DNA from: Sphagnum compactum
Taxonomy: Eukaryota > Bryophyta > Sphagnopsida > Sphagnales
Direction: 5' to 3'
DNA: 64,000 bases
Assembly: GCA_965153455.1 (NCBI GenBank)
Contig: OZ234498.1
Span: 12,710,001-12,774,000 of the forward strand
Shown: one piece after another, positions 11,177 to 24,591 of the stretch
Position numbering within the stretch: the first letter of the stretch is position 1
How the letters are laid out: each line of letters starts with the position of its first letter
Position numbers and translations under genes: made by a program
Notes under the pieces: generated by a model
The model's input: only the letters and a program-made list of their open reading frames with translations
Told to the model about the DNA's origin: nothing
The model's database searches: none

Positions 11177-12365
11177 CCCAAGATTGTGTGATTTTTGTTT
11201 AGTGTGAGTTCTTTTTCTTATATTGAAGATAATATGCTAATAATATGATTAGATTTGATTATGCACAAATAATTTGCAAATTAGAGACATTGATTGCACC
11301 TCAAAGAGAACCTTGAACCTTTTTGTTTTTGTTTTGAAGTAGATTTTGACTTGAATACCTTGCACTTTTCTTGCATAATGTTTGTTGTGAAGAGTGAATC
11401 ACATTGTACAATTTGTAAGTGGTATGTTCTTTCACATTTTTGCTACTAGAAATAACGTAATTGTTTTTTTTAAAACCCTAATTCATTAACACACCCTGAA
11501 AATGGAACCAAAATTTTGAAATGAGGAATGTGATGTGTTAATGAACACGAATGAAATAAGAATGGAGAAAAAAACATAAGGTGAGAGGTTTGAAGAAATC
11601 CCAAGTTCTTAGTTGAAAAATGATGATACAATACAATTAATTATGAACAAATTGCATCAACAAAGATTAAATGGGAGACTTCATGGCATAAATTCTCCAA
11701 CTTGGGCATTTTTATAATCAACAATGAATTAATAGTTGATTTTAAGGTCCCACAAGTCATGTGTTGTATTTTATGTTATACTAAATCAATAGTCATGCAA
11801 TATTGGAACAAAAAACAAGGTTGAGGAAATGTTTTGTTTCATATTTCAAAAGTAATGGGGCAATTGTATTAAAGAACATGTGGATGCAAACTGTGAACTA
11901 CTTGCCAAACAAATTGAAAAGGAAGTGAACAACACTTGGAAAAATCTAATGGAAAAACAACCTACAAAGAAAATGCTTATAATCAATATAGTATAATTTC
12001 CAATTTAATGTTTTTTTTCTTGTGTATATTTTAAATGTGATCATATTTTTTTTGAAAACTATTATGGCTTCATAATTGAACCTTGCTTATTTGCTTTTGG
12101 CCTATGAAATTTGAAAAAAATGATCATAATCCTAGAATCTAAAAATAAAGTTAAAGAACCAACTTAATGTAATCAACTAATCTAAATGAGTCAAGAACCA
12201 ATTAGGAGAGAATTAGTTGGGCCTAAAAAACAATAAAAATAAAAAACCATACATGGTATGAAAAGAAAATTTGAAAAATTTGAGAACCATCCTGATACAT
12301 AAATTTTTTTAAGTTAAAACCAAAACCAATGATTATGGGAATAACCATTCAACATTGGTAAAGGC

Positions 12366-15300
12366 TTGCAAAAAAATTGCTAGTGTATTTGGAGGCCATG
12401 TATTAAATCCTAATTCTGTGTCATTTAAGGGAAGGGCCATGTTTTAAACCTATTTTCCTATCACTTAAAGGAGGAATTATTTTGTTTCTGAAGTAGGTCT
12501 TTTGGATTTAGGGGCAAATTTGTTGTATTTTGAATGGGTTCTTCCATTCTTGGAGTGGGTTTTTGCAGATCTTGGCCATAGCAAGAAAAACATTTTTTGT
12601 AGCATCTTTACATGAGGTAATAATATTGTTGGACTCAAAATGCGCCAAATTTGGCTAAACCTTTATATGGATTATGGGCTCCATCACAATTATTTTAAAA
12701 ACATTGTCCTTCAACCTAAGCTTATTTGGGTATATTGTTTTGCTTATTACAATATATTGTGATCATTGGTTAGATTCAACATTTGTTGCTTTCCTAATGA
12801 CCATTACCCATTAAGCTACATACACACAATAAGTTTTAATAAGATTGTCATTATGTTTGGTCAACATCATGAACCATGTGTATGTTTTTATTTTTCTTTG
12901 TCCATTTTTTGAGCGAGTAGAGAATGACATGCATGTGTGTGTGTCTCTATAATGCAACATATTTTTGGTCAAGATTTATTACATCACATGAGCTCACTTT
13001 AGCTAATGGAGTTGTTACAACAATATAAGATTACTACATACTTGTATGATATGTTGTTGGAAGTTGGGGATCAAAAGTTAAATGAATATATTATAGTTTA
13101 GAGTAGTTATTTTGGAAGCTTGAAGAGATTTTTTGGCTTGAAGGATTTGAAGTCATGGGGGCATCATGTTGTGGGAGGTGGTGGTTGCTCACCATTGCAC
13201 TAACATGGAGATGATAAATGAAGGAACTAGCATACTTGGTTGAAGCATAAATGCATGTTAGTTTAGTAACTACTAACAATGATGTTTTTATGATGGTGTT
13301 GTTGGGCAATGGAGGTTTTGTGTTTGGTGGTCTTTTCTTGTTGTCAAGTATAGAATTAGACATTCCACAGATGTTGGCTCCTTATATTGTTGTCTTCATC
13401 ACAAACATTGCAATAGTTAAAAAACACTACAATGTTTCCAACCTCCTTTCGACTCAACATATTTTTTTGCTTCAATGTTATCTCCGAACTCCAAACTAAT
13501 AAATACATGAGAAAGATGAAAAATTGTTTAATGGGTTTTGTGGAAAGGATCACAATGAAACACCGTGGCTCCATACCATTGCAAGTCCATCAAATTCCTT
13601 AGCACTTTTGATTTTGCAAAGGAAATTTGACGGTTTATAATGGAGATGTTTTTAAAAGGGACATTCTATGGTTGTTAAGAGGGACACCCTTCTACTTGGT
13701 ACATCCTCGATACGTCTAGTGTGTCCCTAACATGCTTCCAAAAAAGGTGTGGATTTTTCTCTTTTAAAAAAAACTTAGATTTAATTTTTGCATTTGGGCA
13801 AACATTTACACTTACCCAACATCAAGGCTTGTGTGAAAACAACAAAATTAAAACTAAAACATTGGTGAAAATGAAGAACAACATTGGAAAATGTGTCAAA
13901 ACAAAAAGGTCTATGTTGAAACATTAAGGGAAAATGGAAAACAATGATTAGAAGTGTGGAACATGATGGAAATTTGATGTGGTCATAAGAACAAAAAAAA
14001 TAAAAATGAGAACATTTAGTCTCCATGATGCACCCATTGTTTACCTAGGCATTGAAATTGTCCACCCATCATCTTCATCTCTCCTTTGTCATCAAAATTC
14101 AAAAAAAATATCCACCCCCAAACCATTATTGTCTTTCCCAACATCCCCAACATAATTTCCAACATTATTTTGTTTGAATCTCAACATCCCCCATCACCAT
14201 CCTTATCATCGCTTGTAGTTCTCATTGTTTCTTGTCACCATCCCTCATCATCATCCCTATCATCTCATCATTAACTCTTTGCTTTGATCGATGTCATCTC
14301 GAGGTCCTTTTGTTGTCATTTGAATGAGACCAAGATATCCTCAAATTACAATGTTCCATGTCCTCAAACTACAATGCCCCTTCCCAAATTAGATTTTTAT
14401 TAGAACAAGCAAAGTCAAGATGTTGGACATGTTGATGCATGCTGGATTTGGGATGTGTAGCAGGTTGACATCCCATCTTAGGACATCCCACAGGGGCATA
14501 GGCCAAGGAACCATGCTTAAAGGCTATACCTAACCTATGAACAACATTTGAACTTTTGCATTGTGGCAACCCAAAAAAATTGGAAATTTTTGAAAATTTC
14601 AAATGTTTAGGGAAAATTTGAAAATTTTAATAAATGAAAAAATCCACCAAAATTTAGAAACCATAAATTGAAAAAAAGAAAAAGAAAACATGCCTAGGAG
14701 GTGTTAAATTTGGACCTTGGAACATTGATTTAGTCTACAATGGTTATTCTTGGTGGCTATTTCTTCCATGTGATGATTTTTTTCTTTATTAATGCTTATT
14801 TGTTTTTTTTTTTTCCCACCTCTCTTTTCCCCTCCTTTCTTTCTATTTTGTTCTTCCTTCACCTTCTTTTTTGAATTTTAATTTTTGTTATAGGTGTTAC
14901 AAAAGTGGGACTAAATGTTTTGCTTTATTTTCCATTTATTGTAGTTTTCATTATGTTTCCAAGCTTCAACAATCTCCTAGATTTAATTTCTTTTTCCATT
15001 CATCATGGTCTCCAAGCTACTTGAGTCAAGAATTGTTCAAGGTTTCTTGAGTTTCAAGCATTGACGATGGTCCTCAAGTTCAACGTTCTAAGTAAGTTAC
15101 TCTTGCCCTTCCCCATCTCCTTTTTTCTTGTTTTTGGTGTTGATTTTTATTTTATTTTCCTTTGCTATTGCTACAATTTGAGCCCTTTCATTAAGCACTT
15201 GACATGCATCTCCAGGTGTAGTGATATTAACATGTATTATTAGTAGTCGTAACCACTACTTAATTTTTTGAATTTTGAATTATGTGTGTGTGTGTGTGTG

Positions 15301-16020
15301 TGTATAATAGTTTTAAATAAAATTTTATTCTGAATCTATTATACATATCATAAAAATTTAAAATAAGTCTAATGAGTAAAATTGCATAATTTACACTTTT
15401 AAAGATTTGTAACCAGTGTTTAAAAACAGTTTTGACACTAAAAGCATAATTTGAAGATTTTTTAATGACATATTTTGGGATTTTTTTAATATGCACCTTA
15501 AAATATTGGTATCATTTTTTTAATTTAGTGATTTTTTACAAGACATATTTAAAATATTCTAAAAATATTTTCAAAAAAACAATGAAAAAACAATGGTTTA
15601 AAGGGCACTTGTTTTTCCATATAACATGGTTGGACCCCTCTTCACAACCAACAGTTCCATATTTCTTTTTTTTATATATTTGCTGACATTACATTTCAAG
15701 CCTTTGCATGAACCCCCTTGGATTGAATCCACAAAATAGAAACATCTAAAATTCTATAATAGCCAAGTCTAGGAACCTCAAACAAAACCAATTGTTCCAA
15801 CAAGATTATTACAATTCAAACAAATATTTTATCTCTCATTTTATTTTTTGGCCACTATTACAACTTAATCAACCTATTTTTGTTACTATGCTTGTTTTTT
15901 TCTTAATATTGTTGTAATTTAAGCCTTTTACTATTGTTAGGTTTTGTTTTCTATTGTTGTTGCTACAATTTAAGCCTCTTACTTCTTTTTTCTCTTTGCT
16001 ACAAGTGTTGCAAATGTTCA
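12366..16020. other. AT-rich intergenic DNA
   Basis: No recognisable coding region. It includes a (GT)n microsatellite at about 15285-15303. Short open frames here have no family motif. Confidence 0.55.
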
Positions 16021-18560
16021 GATGGCATCCATAAGTGAAAATTAACCTCTTTTAACAAGCATAATTAAGGAAGATGATGATGACATCCAATTTATGTTTC
16101 AAATTGTCTTGAATTGTATAAAACATATAATGTTGAAGTAGATGGAGCTTGGGCATTACTTGCTACACTTTTGTTAGCCAACAAGAGATTTGGTGCCCTT
16201 GGTATCACACAATAAGTTATTGAGTTTTTTTGTTATTAATGATGGTGTTGAAATCAATTTCTACAACCCATAAATGATGAAATATGTTTTGTGTCACACT
16301 ATTTTGATGGAACAAAATGCTAGGTACCTATCCCAAGGAAAAGTTAAAGGGCTATTGAACTATAACAACAAACATGGTACAATTTTTTTGGAAGAACATG
16401 TGTGTCATGAACATGTAGATTTGTGCAAGAGGTGGGGGACAAGGGTTATTGCAAAGGATATTATGAACTATAAATCTAAAAAAATCAATTAAAAGAAAAA
16501 TATTCTTCCATCTCATATCATAGATTTTTTCAATTAATTGTCTACAACAAAGGAAACCTTGCATAATAAACATTTATGGGGGATTTGGTTTTATATATCA
16601 TGAAAGGTTATAGTCTTTTGTCCTCTATTGAAAACTCAGAGTTAAAGCAACCAGTCTTATACAACGTGCTCATGTAAGGTGTAAGCAAAATAAAGCGAAC
16701 ATTTAATGACCCTTGACAAAATTACATGCAAGTATATGTAAAGTAACAACAAAACATCATAAAATTGCGAAACATTTAAATTTTTGGATTAAATGATTCA
16801 AGATAAGATTTTTTTTCAGTGCATTGATTTTCAAATTTCACATTGTAAAAATAGGTTTAAAAAAATACGACTAACTTTTGATGTCAACTTTTGAGTGTGG
16901 ATTCTTGTTTCAAGTATGTGTTAAAAAGGAGTTATATAACTTTTTGAAATAGGTGTATGATGATTTTCATATCATAGCTTAATACATATCTATTTCATTA
17001 TTTTTTCTAATGCAAAAGTACATTTGAACACATATTAAATTAGTATATTTCAAATGTAATTTTAAATCTACCTTTTAATCTCATTTGCTTTTAATCTTTT
17101 GGAACTAGATTATTAGAAATTTAATATACAACATGGATGGTAAGTGACACATATTTTCATTCAATTTTATGTTATTTTTATAACTATATGCACGACACAT
17201 GATTTATGTGGAAATGGTTTTTTTTTTTGCATTTACTTTATCATGGTTTCACCTTGTAACATTTCCATCTAAATTGTAACTCATGAGTGATGTGCTCTCA
17301 TACATCATGTAGAAATTAAGGAGAATTACATCCTACCTTTCTTTGTCCCATGTGTTATATGTATTACATTTGATCTTTGGATGTCTTGTGTTGGCCATCA
17401 CACGTGGTTGCTAGCTTCATCAATGTTTCATGAGAAGTTATGTCCATTATGCAAAAGCCTATGTCATCCCATGTGATTATGGGGGTATTTGAATTGTCCA
17501 ACATAGCAAGGGTAGCCATGGCAAACAAATAAGAATTTGGTTAAAGTCATTTGGTTTGTTGGACAAATTAATTGTGTACATTAAAAATGAGGGTTTCAAT
17601 TTAAGTACTTTGATTGTAACTTTCACAATTGTAGTGTTTTGTTTTGCCCTTCAATTAGCATGCCCATTTTAAAAGGTCATGTTTTGGTCATGCAATGTTA
17701 AAAGCTTCATAATGTGCTACTAATGACTCTAAAACCTATGTAAGGTTTTCAAAAATGAGTTTAAAAGTTACACAAAGAACCTTACATGGACTTAAAAATC
17801 AAGGGAGGGGAGGCAATAATGGAAGGACGTGTGTATTATTGAAAGGCTACTTGCTAGAATGTTCAAAACTCCTATGAAAATCATATTTGCCTTTTGTGTC
17901 ATTTTGTTCCAAGAATTTTTTCAATATTGAAATGCAATCTCCATTTGTTATGGATGGTTGTAAGGTTTGAATTTGTCTTCCAAAGCTCTTATGTGTTATA
18001 GATGTGGACTATTGTTAAGCCATAACATATACAATACTTCCTATTGTCAAATAATGTGTTTAAAACCAAAGCTAAGGCTACAAGTTTTTGTCAAATGCAT
18101 TTTTCTAATTTTTCATTATGCATTGCTATGAAATCTAATGTGGCTAGGATTCAAGCACTAGATGCACCATTAATTCAAGTTGTAAGAATTCAAATTACAA
18201 ATGATACAAGTGATTAACATATTGATGAACTTTTGTGATTTTCAATGGTATATAATCAAACCAAGGCACATAATATGTTGTTGATCATGCTTGACCCCCA
18301 CTTCAAAAAAGTAAAATCATACAAGATTATGTGGGAAATTTTTTTCCCATCCATATCGTTACAAATTATGGCACAAGGATTGCATATCCGCCTTTATTGC
18401 AAGCCTACCACCGCTTGAACCCTATTAAAACACCAGCAAAACCACTGGTTGTTAAAGACAAAGATTTAATTTATCAACAAATTGTATCACTTGATGATGT
18501 AATTCTATCAACCTTGAATAATGAATTGCAAATATTTCAAAGGTTATCAATGAAATCAAC
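16021..18560 (+). pseudogene. Degenerate hAT-family transposase
   Basis: Two separated blocks on the plus strand fit a hAT transposase in the correct order. At 16274-16545 there is a BED-finger-like stretch (KGLLNYNNKHGT, then HVCHEHVDLCKRWG) followed by a PSHIIDFF block, as in the N-terminus of the family. At about 18265-18560 there is HNMLLIMLDPHFKKV followed by YGTRIAYPPLLQAYHRLNP, matching the conserved C-terminal half. Stops and frame changes separate them. I could not find terminal repeats for this copy. Molecular function is lost. Confidence 0.6.
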
Positions 18561-20150
18561 ATAAACAAAAAAAACTCACTAATTTGGTTGGCTACCCATG
18601 TAACAAAGTCTTTGCAAATCTCTTTCTTGGCTTGTCAAACTTGCTTTGAATTGTTAACTCAAATATGGAAATTAAACATATATTTAATGTTTTTGGTTTG
18701 ATTACAAATCTTTGATGATCTAGGTTAAGGGTCAAAATTTAAAAACACTTCATTCTTGTTATAAAAAATTTAACCTGACAATGCTTGAATTAGGTGTGAT
18801 GGAGCTATGAAACTTAAAATCATCTTAGATTTTTTGATATATGAAGCCACTATGATTGACAAACACCATAAGTTCATTCAATAAAAGGCTTGTTTGAAAA
18901 AAACAATTATGAATTTGATTAAGTTGTGTTTTTAAAGAAACAATTTATTTTTACACTTTGTTTTGAGTTTGCATTTACAAGTTTAAAATTATTTTTGATT
19001 CTCTTGTTGTGGTTTTTCTTTTCTTTGGTAAAGAAAAAGTTGTTGTGATGGTGTGGTGGCAAATTGGAAGTTGCTACTAATGTAACCATTTTGTTTTAAA
19101 TTTCCATTTGCATTTTTTTAATAACTTTTTGTGGTGTTTTTTCTTTGCTAAACCAAAAGATGTTGCTATGGTTCAGTGGTAGACTAGAGCCTACTAGGTA
19201 CTACTACTATGCTGTAGTGGTAGACCAAAATTGGTTATTGTTGTGGTGAAGTGATAGATTGGAAGTTGTTAGGATAAACATTTTGTTTTTGAATTTGCAT
19301 TTACATTTTTAAAAACATTTTTTGGGTTTTTTTCTTGGCAAACTAAAAGAACTACCATTGCTATGTGGTGGTAGATTAGAGGTCGTTATTGTAGTGGGTG
19401 GTAGACTAAAAGGTGTTGTTATCGGGATGCATGGTGGTAAACTAGAAGTTGTTGTGGTAGACTTAAAGTTGTTAGCATAACATTTTGTAGGAAATAGGAA
19501 CTAGGAACTAGGTAGCTTAACTTGTAGGAATTAGGAACACAAATGCAAATGGGAGGTGCTTACCTATAAGTGATGATAGACAAAGGATCTAGCTAACATT
19601 CCCTTGAAGAAAATGTAGTTTGTTACATTTATGGTTTAAGGGCCGGGGCTTTTAACTCACAAATACCTTGAAGGTTTGTGATTGATCTAGAAGACTGGTG
19701 TTGCATTTATGTTGTTTTGTCAATGTCTAATGTATAATGTCTAGATTCTAAATGTTCTAGGGAGATAATACACAAGGAAGTCTAAATATAATCTCCAACT
19801 ATAATTTAAAGTTCAAATGTAAGTTTAATTGTAAATGTGGTCATGTTATGTTTGGTTCGATGTTTGATCAAAACATTCTTGTGATTATTGTGTAGACTTT
19901 AGACCAAGGGATGAGAGAAGGAACATAATGTTGATACAAGTTAAAATTTGATGTCATAAGCATATCCAAATTTTGTAATGAATGACATTTTGACTAGATT
20001 TGTGATTAGGTATATTTTTGCTTACCTTGAAATTCATATGTCAGTTTTATTGATAACCTTGAACCTCATCTAAAGGTTCTAGTAGAATGGAAAAAAAAAA
20101 CTTACCCAAAGGTTTTATTAAAATGTAAATTTAAGAAAGCTAGGATTGTA
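18561..20150. other. Non-coding AT-rich stretch with a TGTGGTGG-rich segment
   Basis: No gene seen. Around 19040-19460 a loose repeat on GTTGTTGTGGTGGTAGACTAGA-like steps is visible but without a fixed period. Confidence 0.45.
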
Positions 20151-20179
20151 GGTTCTTTTAAAAATGGATACCCACACAA

Positions 20180-20860
20180 ACATTAATTTCAACCAAACTT
20201 CATCTCGCCCTTTGAACTCCATTTCATCATGGGACTTGTCCACATAATTATTGTACCATTTTTGCACCTTTTGGAGGTTGGCCTTGACCGCCTCTCACAA
20301 TTGTTTCTTTTTTTAATCAAGTTGCATTATTATCAAAACTTCTTCATTCACATCATTAATTAGGAGGTCACCAATTAATGACCAAAATTGTAAGGAAGTT
20401 TGGTGATCTTTATATCACCCTTTTAAAAAAATAGTTGTTAAATGTTCACAATTATTGTAATAGAATTCAACCTTATCAAAACCATCTATCCAATCCTATT
20501 CATTTGTCACAACATGGTTCCTTAGGAATTTTTGGATGATTGAGTTCGCTCTCTCAGTTTGCCCATTGGTTTGGTGTCAAAAGTTTGTGTTTCATCTTTA
20601 ATTTTGACCCATCCTTTTCCACAATGTTTAGCAAAATTTGCTTGTTAATCTTGGGTCCCTATTACACGCAATATCTTTCATAAGGCTATGATGTTTGAAC
20701 ACGTGTGGAAAAAAAAATTCCCATTTATTGGGTTGTGGTGATGTTCAAAATTTGAATGAAATGTGCCACTTTGTTGAATCTATCCACCAACACAATAATT
20801 GCATTGAATCCTTTTAAAGGTGGAAGATGGGTTCTTGCCCCTTAGATTTATCTAAGCACC
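20180..20860 (-). pseudogene. Ty3/gypsy integrase relic
   Basis: Reading the minus strand in broken frames gives the ordered integrase landmarks of gypsy retrotransposons: AIIVLVDRFNKVAHF at about 20756-20808, RDPRLTSKF at about 20640-20690, HQTNGQTERANSIIQKFLR at about 20520-20590, and a downstream WYNNYVDKSHDEMEFK segment near 20200-20260. The last is the linker region after the catalytic core. Stops and frameshifts interrupt it. The position where the catalytic glutamate is expected, in the ANSIIQ segment, reads Q. No LTRs, protease or reverse transcriptase were recognised nearby. Confidence 0.75.
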
Positions 20861-20869
20861 ATGCATATT

Positions 20870-21920
20870 TAGTAATCAAAGCCATACATCTTTTCAAATA
20901 CAATACAACTACTCATACATATTCATGAAACTTTTTCTATTTATTTATTATAAAAGAATTCCAAACATTGACTTCCTTTCAATAATCCCCTCTTTCTTTG
21001 AAGGCCATCTTCAAGTTGCAAGCTCTTACACTAGCTAACAATAGACCTCTTATCCTTGTGACCCAATTGATATCTCAACTACATTATGAACACAAAAAGT
21101 TTGCACAAAATATCTCCATCATTATCATTACTATGCATTTCCAAAAACATATCCATACTATAATTCACATACTTAATATATTTCACTATAAAGATTCAGT
21201 ATTTGACTTTCATAATTGATTTGTTACACACATGTACACATGCCCAAAAATTAATCTTTCATTGCAAAGTTCCAATCCAAAAATGATGGGATTGTTCCTT
21301 ATAAATTCAAAGTGCAAGCCCCTTCAAAGTCTTATACTATTCTTGGTTATGAAAACATGAACAATTTCACAAAAATGCCCTTCATGTTAATGACCTTAGT
21401 TCTCAATATTGTTCTTTTTATTATCAACATTCTTAGATCTACCACCTCACAACCCTTATTAACAAAAAAGGCCAAAGTTGAAGGGAAAATAATTTTAATT
21501 TTAAATTTCATTTAAAAATCTTTTTCTTTGGGGAAATGGGTGGGAAAGCCATGCCATATTCTTGGTTTCTTAATTAAAACAATTGGATTACATGTAACAA
21601 CCTTTTTAGAGTACTATGTGTTCTTCCAATGGCTTAAGCCTATTATCAGTAGTTCAATGTCATGAATAATAATTTAGCCACTAGAGCATTTGCCTTGAGG
21701 CTAACAAAAAGCAGTGTGGGTCCACAAAAGAAGGAAAGGTTCTTGCCCAACAAGACAAAATACTCAGATTTTATTGAAAAAAAAACGTATCTGAGCATAA
21801 TGGCTTAGCTTTTTATTGGCATTTCATTTGAAAAATCTATCTCTTCACTATAATTTTGAAACTTGTCATATACTAAAGAAATTTTTACAGAATAACTCTT
21901 TGTTAAAAGTTCCTTGTATA
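20870..21920. other. Intergenic, no gene seen
   Basis: Short open frames only, none with a family motif. It may include more of the retrotransposon whose integrase lies to the left. Confidence 0.4.
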
Positions 21921-21925
21921 TGTAA

Positions 21926-22282
21926 GAACATCTCCACCGATGCTCAGTATGTGACTCCAGATAGTTTAAATTTATTGTGAAAAAGTCAAAATGTGTCGGT
22001 TTAGTTCAGGAAATTGGTTTTTCTGCACCAAATTCGTGCAGCTTGCCATGGCTGGTAAAAGGCGCAACACATTTGTGCACCTCCGAAAAAGAGTGTAATA
22101 AATTGGACCTAACTGTGGCTCAGTATTTCTGATTGGTTGATCATATTGATTGGTCCAGGTGGTTTGCTATTAGTAGTGCCCACATATGTGCAGTTCCAGT
22201 TACAGTTTTATTGGTGGGGTTGCCAGAAAAAAACAGTTAAACTTAGACATTAAATTTTATTATCTAGGGTGACATACTAAGC
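21926..22282 (-). mobile_element. PIF-type MITE copy 3, truncated at the LINE 3' end
   Basis: It starts after TAA with GAACATCTCCACC and GATGCTCAGTATGTGAC, the family terminal repeat. Internal blocks (GGACCAATCA and AGCAAACCACC, read on the minus strand) show it lies opposite to copies 1, 2 and 4. The right end stops at GTGACATACTAAGC, where the LINE tail begins, so the outer ~16 bases of that terminus are missing. Confidence 0.7.
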
Positions 22283-22351
22283 TGTTTACTGTTTACTGTT
22301 TACAATTTTACGTCCGTTTGGGACCAGAGAGTCCATTAGACGAAAGGTAGA

Positions 22352-24001
22352 TCATGGAGGACAGATTGTCTTCTGGTACTGGCAGCATGCGACAAACTTG
22401 GCCAGGGCAACCGTGTTTATAGTCTGCATGAGCTCAGCAAGAGTGCTAGTGTGGGTGAGGGGCAGGGTCAAACACAAGCGTTCCCTAACTTTCTGTGTAT
22501 TTGGACAAACAAGAAGCAAATGCTCTTCATCCTCAACCTTCCTCAAATCGCAGTTTCGACAAAGCCTCTTTGCGTATGGCACCCCCTTCCACGCACTTAG
22601 CACTACCTCAAGCTGCGTGTTACCACATCGAAACCGAGACAGAGCTTTCCGTAGCTGAATGCAGCTGATGTCACACAAGTAACTTTCGCTCTCGTACAAC
22701 ATACCCTTGAAGCGCAAGTATCTTGTCTGCACGCTGGTCTCGATCTCGCAGTTAGTAAAGAGATTTTCAACGTAAGCCAGCCGCATATTATCCTTCACCC
22801 TTTTTACACTCAATATTGTGTGGGGAAAACCTAGAGGGGGTGGGGCCCCAGCCTCCTGGTTGATCGGGCCTCGTGTCGTAGATCTAGCACCAACCGGCTG
22901 CATTAGTTGTGGCGCGGCCAGCTGAGCCATTTGAACTCCCACCCATACGTTGTGCGCATTGCACCAAAGTACTTGGCTCTCCGCCCAGCCTCTCACCCTT
23001 GCTAGACGGGTCGGGTGTATGTGCGTTGTCTCAAGAGTCGTTCCTAGCGGTTGAACAGTCCTTGCCTCGAGCACACGGGTCGTTGCAGGCTTAGGCGTCG
23101 TTTCCAACAACGGTTGAATCGGAGGCAGAAAACCTGCCACCTCGTGGGGCTGAATCTTGAGTAACCTTTTTTTCACGAATTTAGCCCAACAGTTCTTTCC
23201 CGCAACAAGCATAGCGAATTGGGCTTCCCATCCTTTGCCCAAGATGCGGTCTTTAGTGACCGTGTTCACATGGTTATAGTACAATAGTGCTTGTCCCCAT
23301 GCAAAGTGTTCAAAGGGGAATTTGCCAAATTCTGCTAGCACGATGGACGTGCTAGTTGTTTTTCGCACCTCGAGCAAGGACTTGAGGAACCCTCAGTACA
23401 CTACTTCAATAGCCTCTATTTTCCTGGAGTCCACCCAAACCTCACAGGCATAATTTGCTGTGGAACACACCAACGTGTTGAAGAGGTCACAACGTAACTG
23501 GACGTCCATAATACGTAGCTCCGCACAACGGCGGTTCAATGCGAACAGCGAGCGCCTACTGGCAGCTACTAGATGTTCCACTGCACTGTCCAGGTTCGGG
23601 GTGGTCTCGAGCAGGATCCCCAGGTATTTGAAGGTCTGCACACGCTCAATAACATCACCTTCAAACACAAACTCTTGGCATGGGTCAACAGAGTTGAACA
23701 CCATGACTTTTGTTTTTTTCACGTTCACTGTAAGTCCACATTCAGCACAGAACTGTTGGAGCGCGTTTAACTAGTGCTGCAGTCCCACTTCTGACTCCGA
23801 TGTCAGAGCAAGGTCATCTACAAAAAGCAACAGCCATACGTGCACATTTGCTAGGGTTGGTGCATCGCATTCTCTGCCGTCCAAACGCCCTTCCAGGGCA
23901 TCCAAATATAGCCCAAACAATAGGGGGCTGAGAAGGCAACCTTGCTTCACACCTTGTTGGCACTTGAAGCTGGAGGTGACACCTTCGCTTGGGTGGTTGA
24001 T
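22352..24001 (-). pseudogene. LINE reverse transcriptase, 3' half, with C-terminal zinc knuckle
   Basis: The segment 23771-24001 has HPSEGVTSSFKCQQGVKQGC and LLSPLLFGLYLDALE (RT motif B region), then LLFVDDLALTSES, the catalytic motif with FVDD in place of the usual YADD. The segment 23393-23728 has the thumb-proximal KKTKVMVFNS. The segment 22352-23377 is the C-terminal region, ending with the knuckle C-X2-C-X9-H-X4-C (LCRNC...EDEEHLLLVC) near 22510-22560. At least two frame breaks (stops near 23770 and 23390) separate the pieces. Confidence 0.85.
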
Positions 24002-24591
24002 TGTGAGCCATACCGACACAACCATGTGCGGTAGTTTCAATTTTTAAGAATTGCATCAGGATTATTTGAGTGGGGTAAGGTTATTAAGGGCTTTTAGCGA
24101 CTTCATAGGGAATGATGAATGCACTTGGTGCGTAGGGGGGTTGTTTTCTTTTTTGAATTGCGTTATTGGTGAATAAGGAGTTGGATTAGTTCTTTTCTTC
24201 AGCGAAGGCTCATAACCATAGTTTTAGAAACTCTGTCGCGTAATTAGGGGTGAGAAATCTCTAGAAGGTTGGGGGTAGAAGTAGACACCAAAATTAGCGG
24301 TGTTCAACACAACATTAGTCTTGTTATGGTATTTAGGGAATAACAAGCATGTTAGAAATTCTCGAAGCAATTGAAGGGGTGTTAATGAATGGTCTAATAG
24401 AGATAGAACAATCTTCAAGCCGTTGAACATAAGGTTAATTCGAGGCAACTCAAAGATTAAATAGATAGTATGATAGTGTGTCAATGGCAACATGAATTTA
24501 ATGATAACTGAAACATTTATTTAAAATAAGGATAAGCTCAGCAAGGAGCTGCAAGTACATTTAAAATTCTGGGATATGCCATAGTGATAGT

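Larger units (their letters stand above)
9997..12357 (+). mobile_element. Decayed hAT-like element with BED zinc-finger relic
   Basis: The left end TAATGTTGTGCAG and the complement of the right end CAATGTTGAATGG resemble the termini of the other hAT elements. The flanks GTAAAAAC (9989-9996) and GTAAAGGC (12358-12365) agree at 6 of 8 positions, so the target duplication is imperfect. The interior has an 84-bp tandem array and, at 11660-12000, broken plus-strand frames resembling a BED finger: CCILCYTKS, then a shifted frame with EHVDANCELLAKQIEKEV. hAT transposases start with this domain. The rest of the transposase is missing. Confidence 0.55.
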
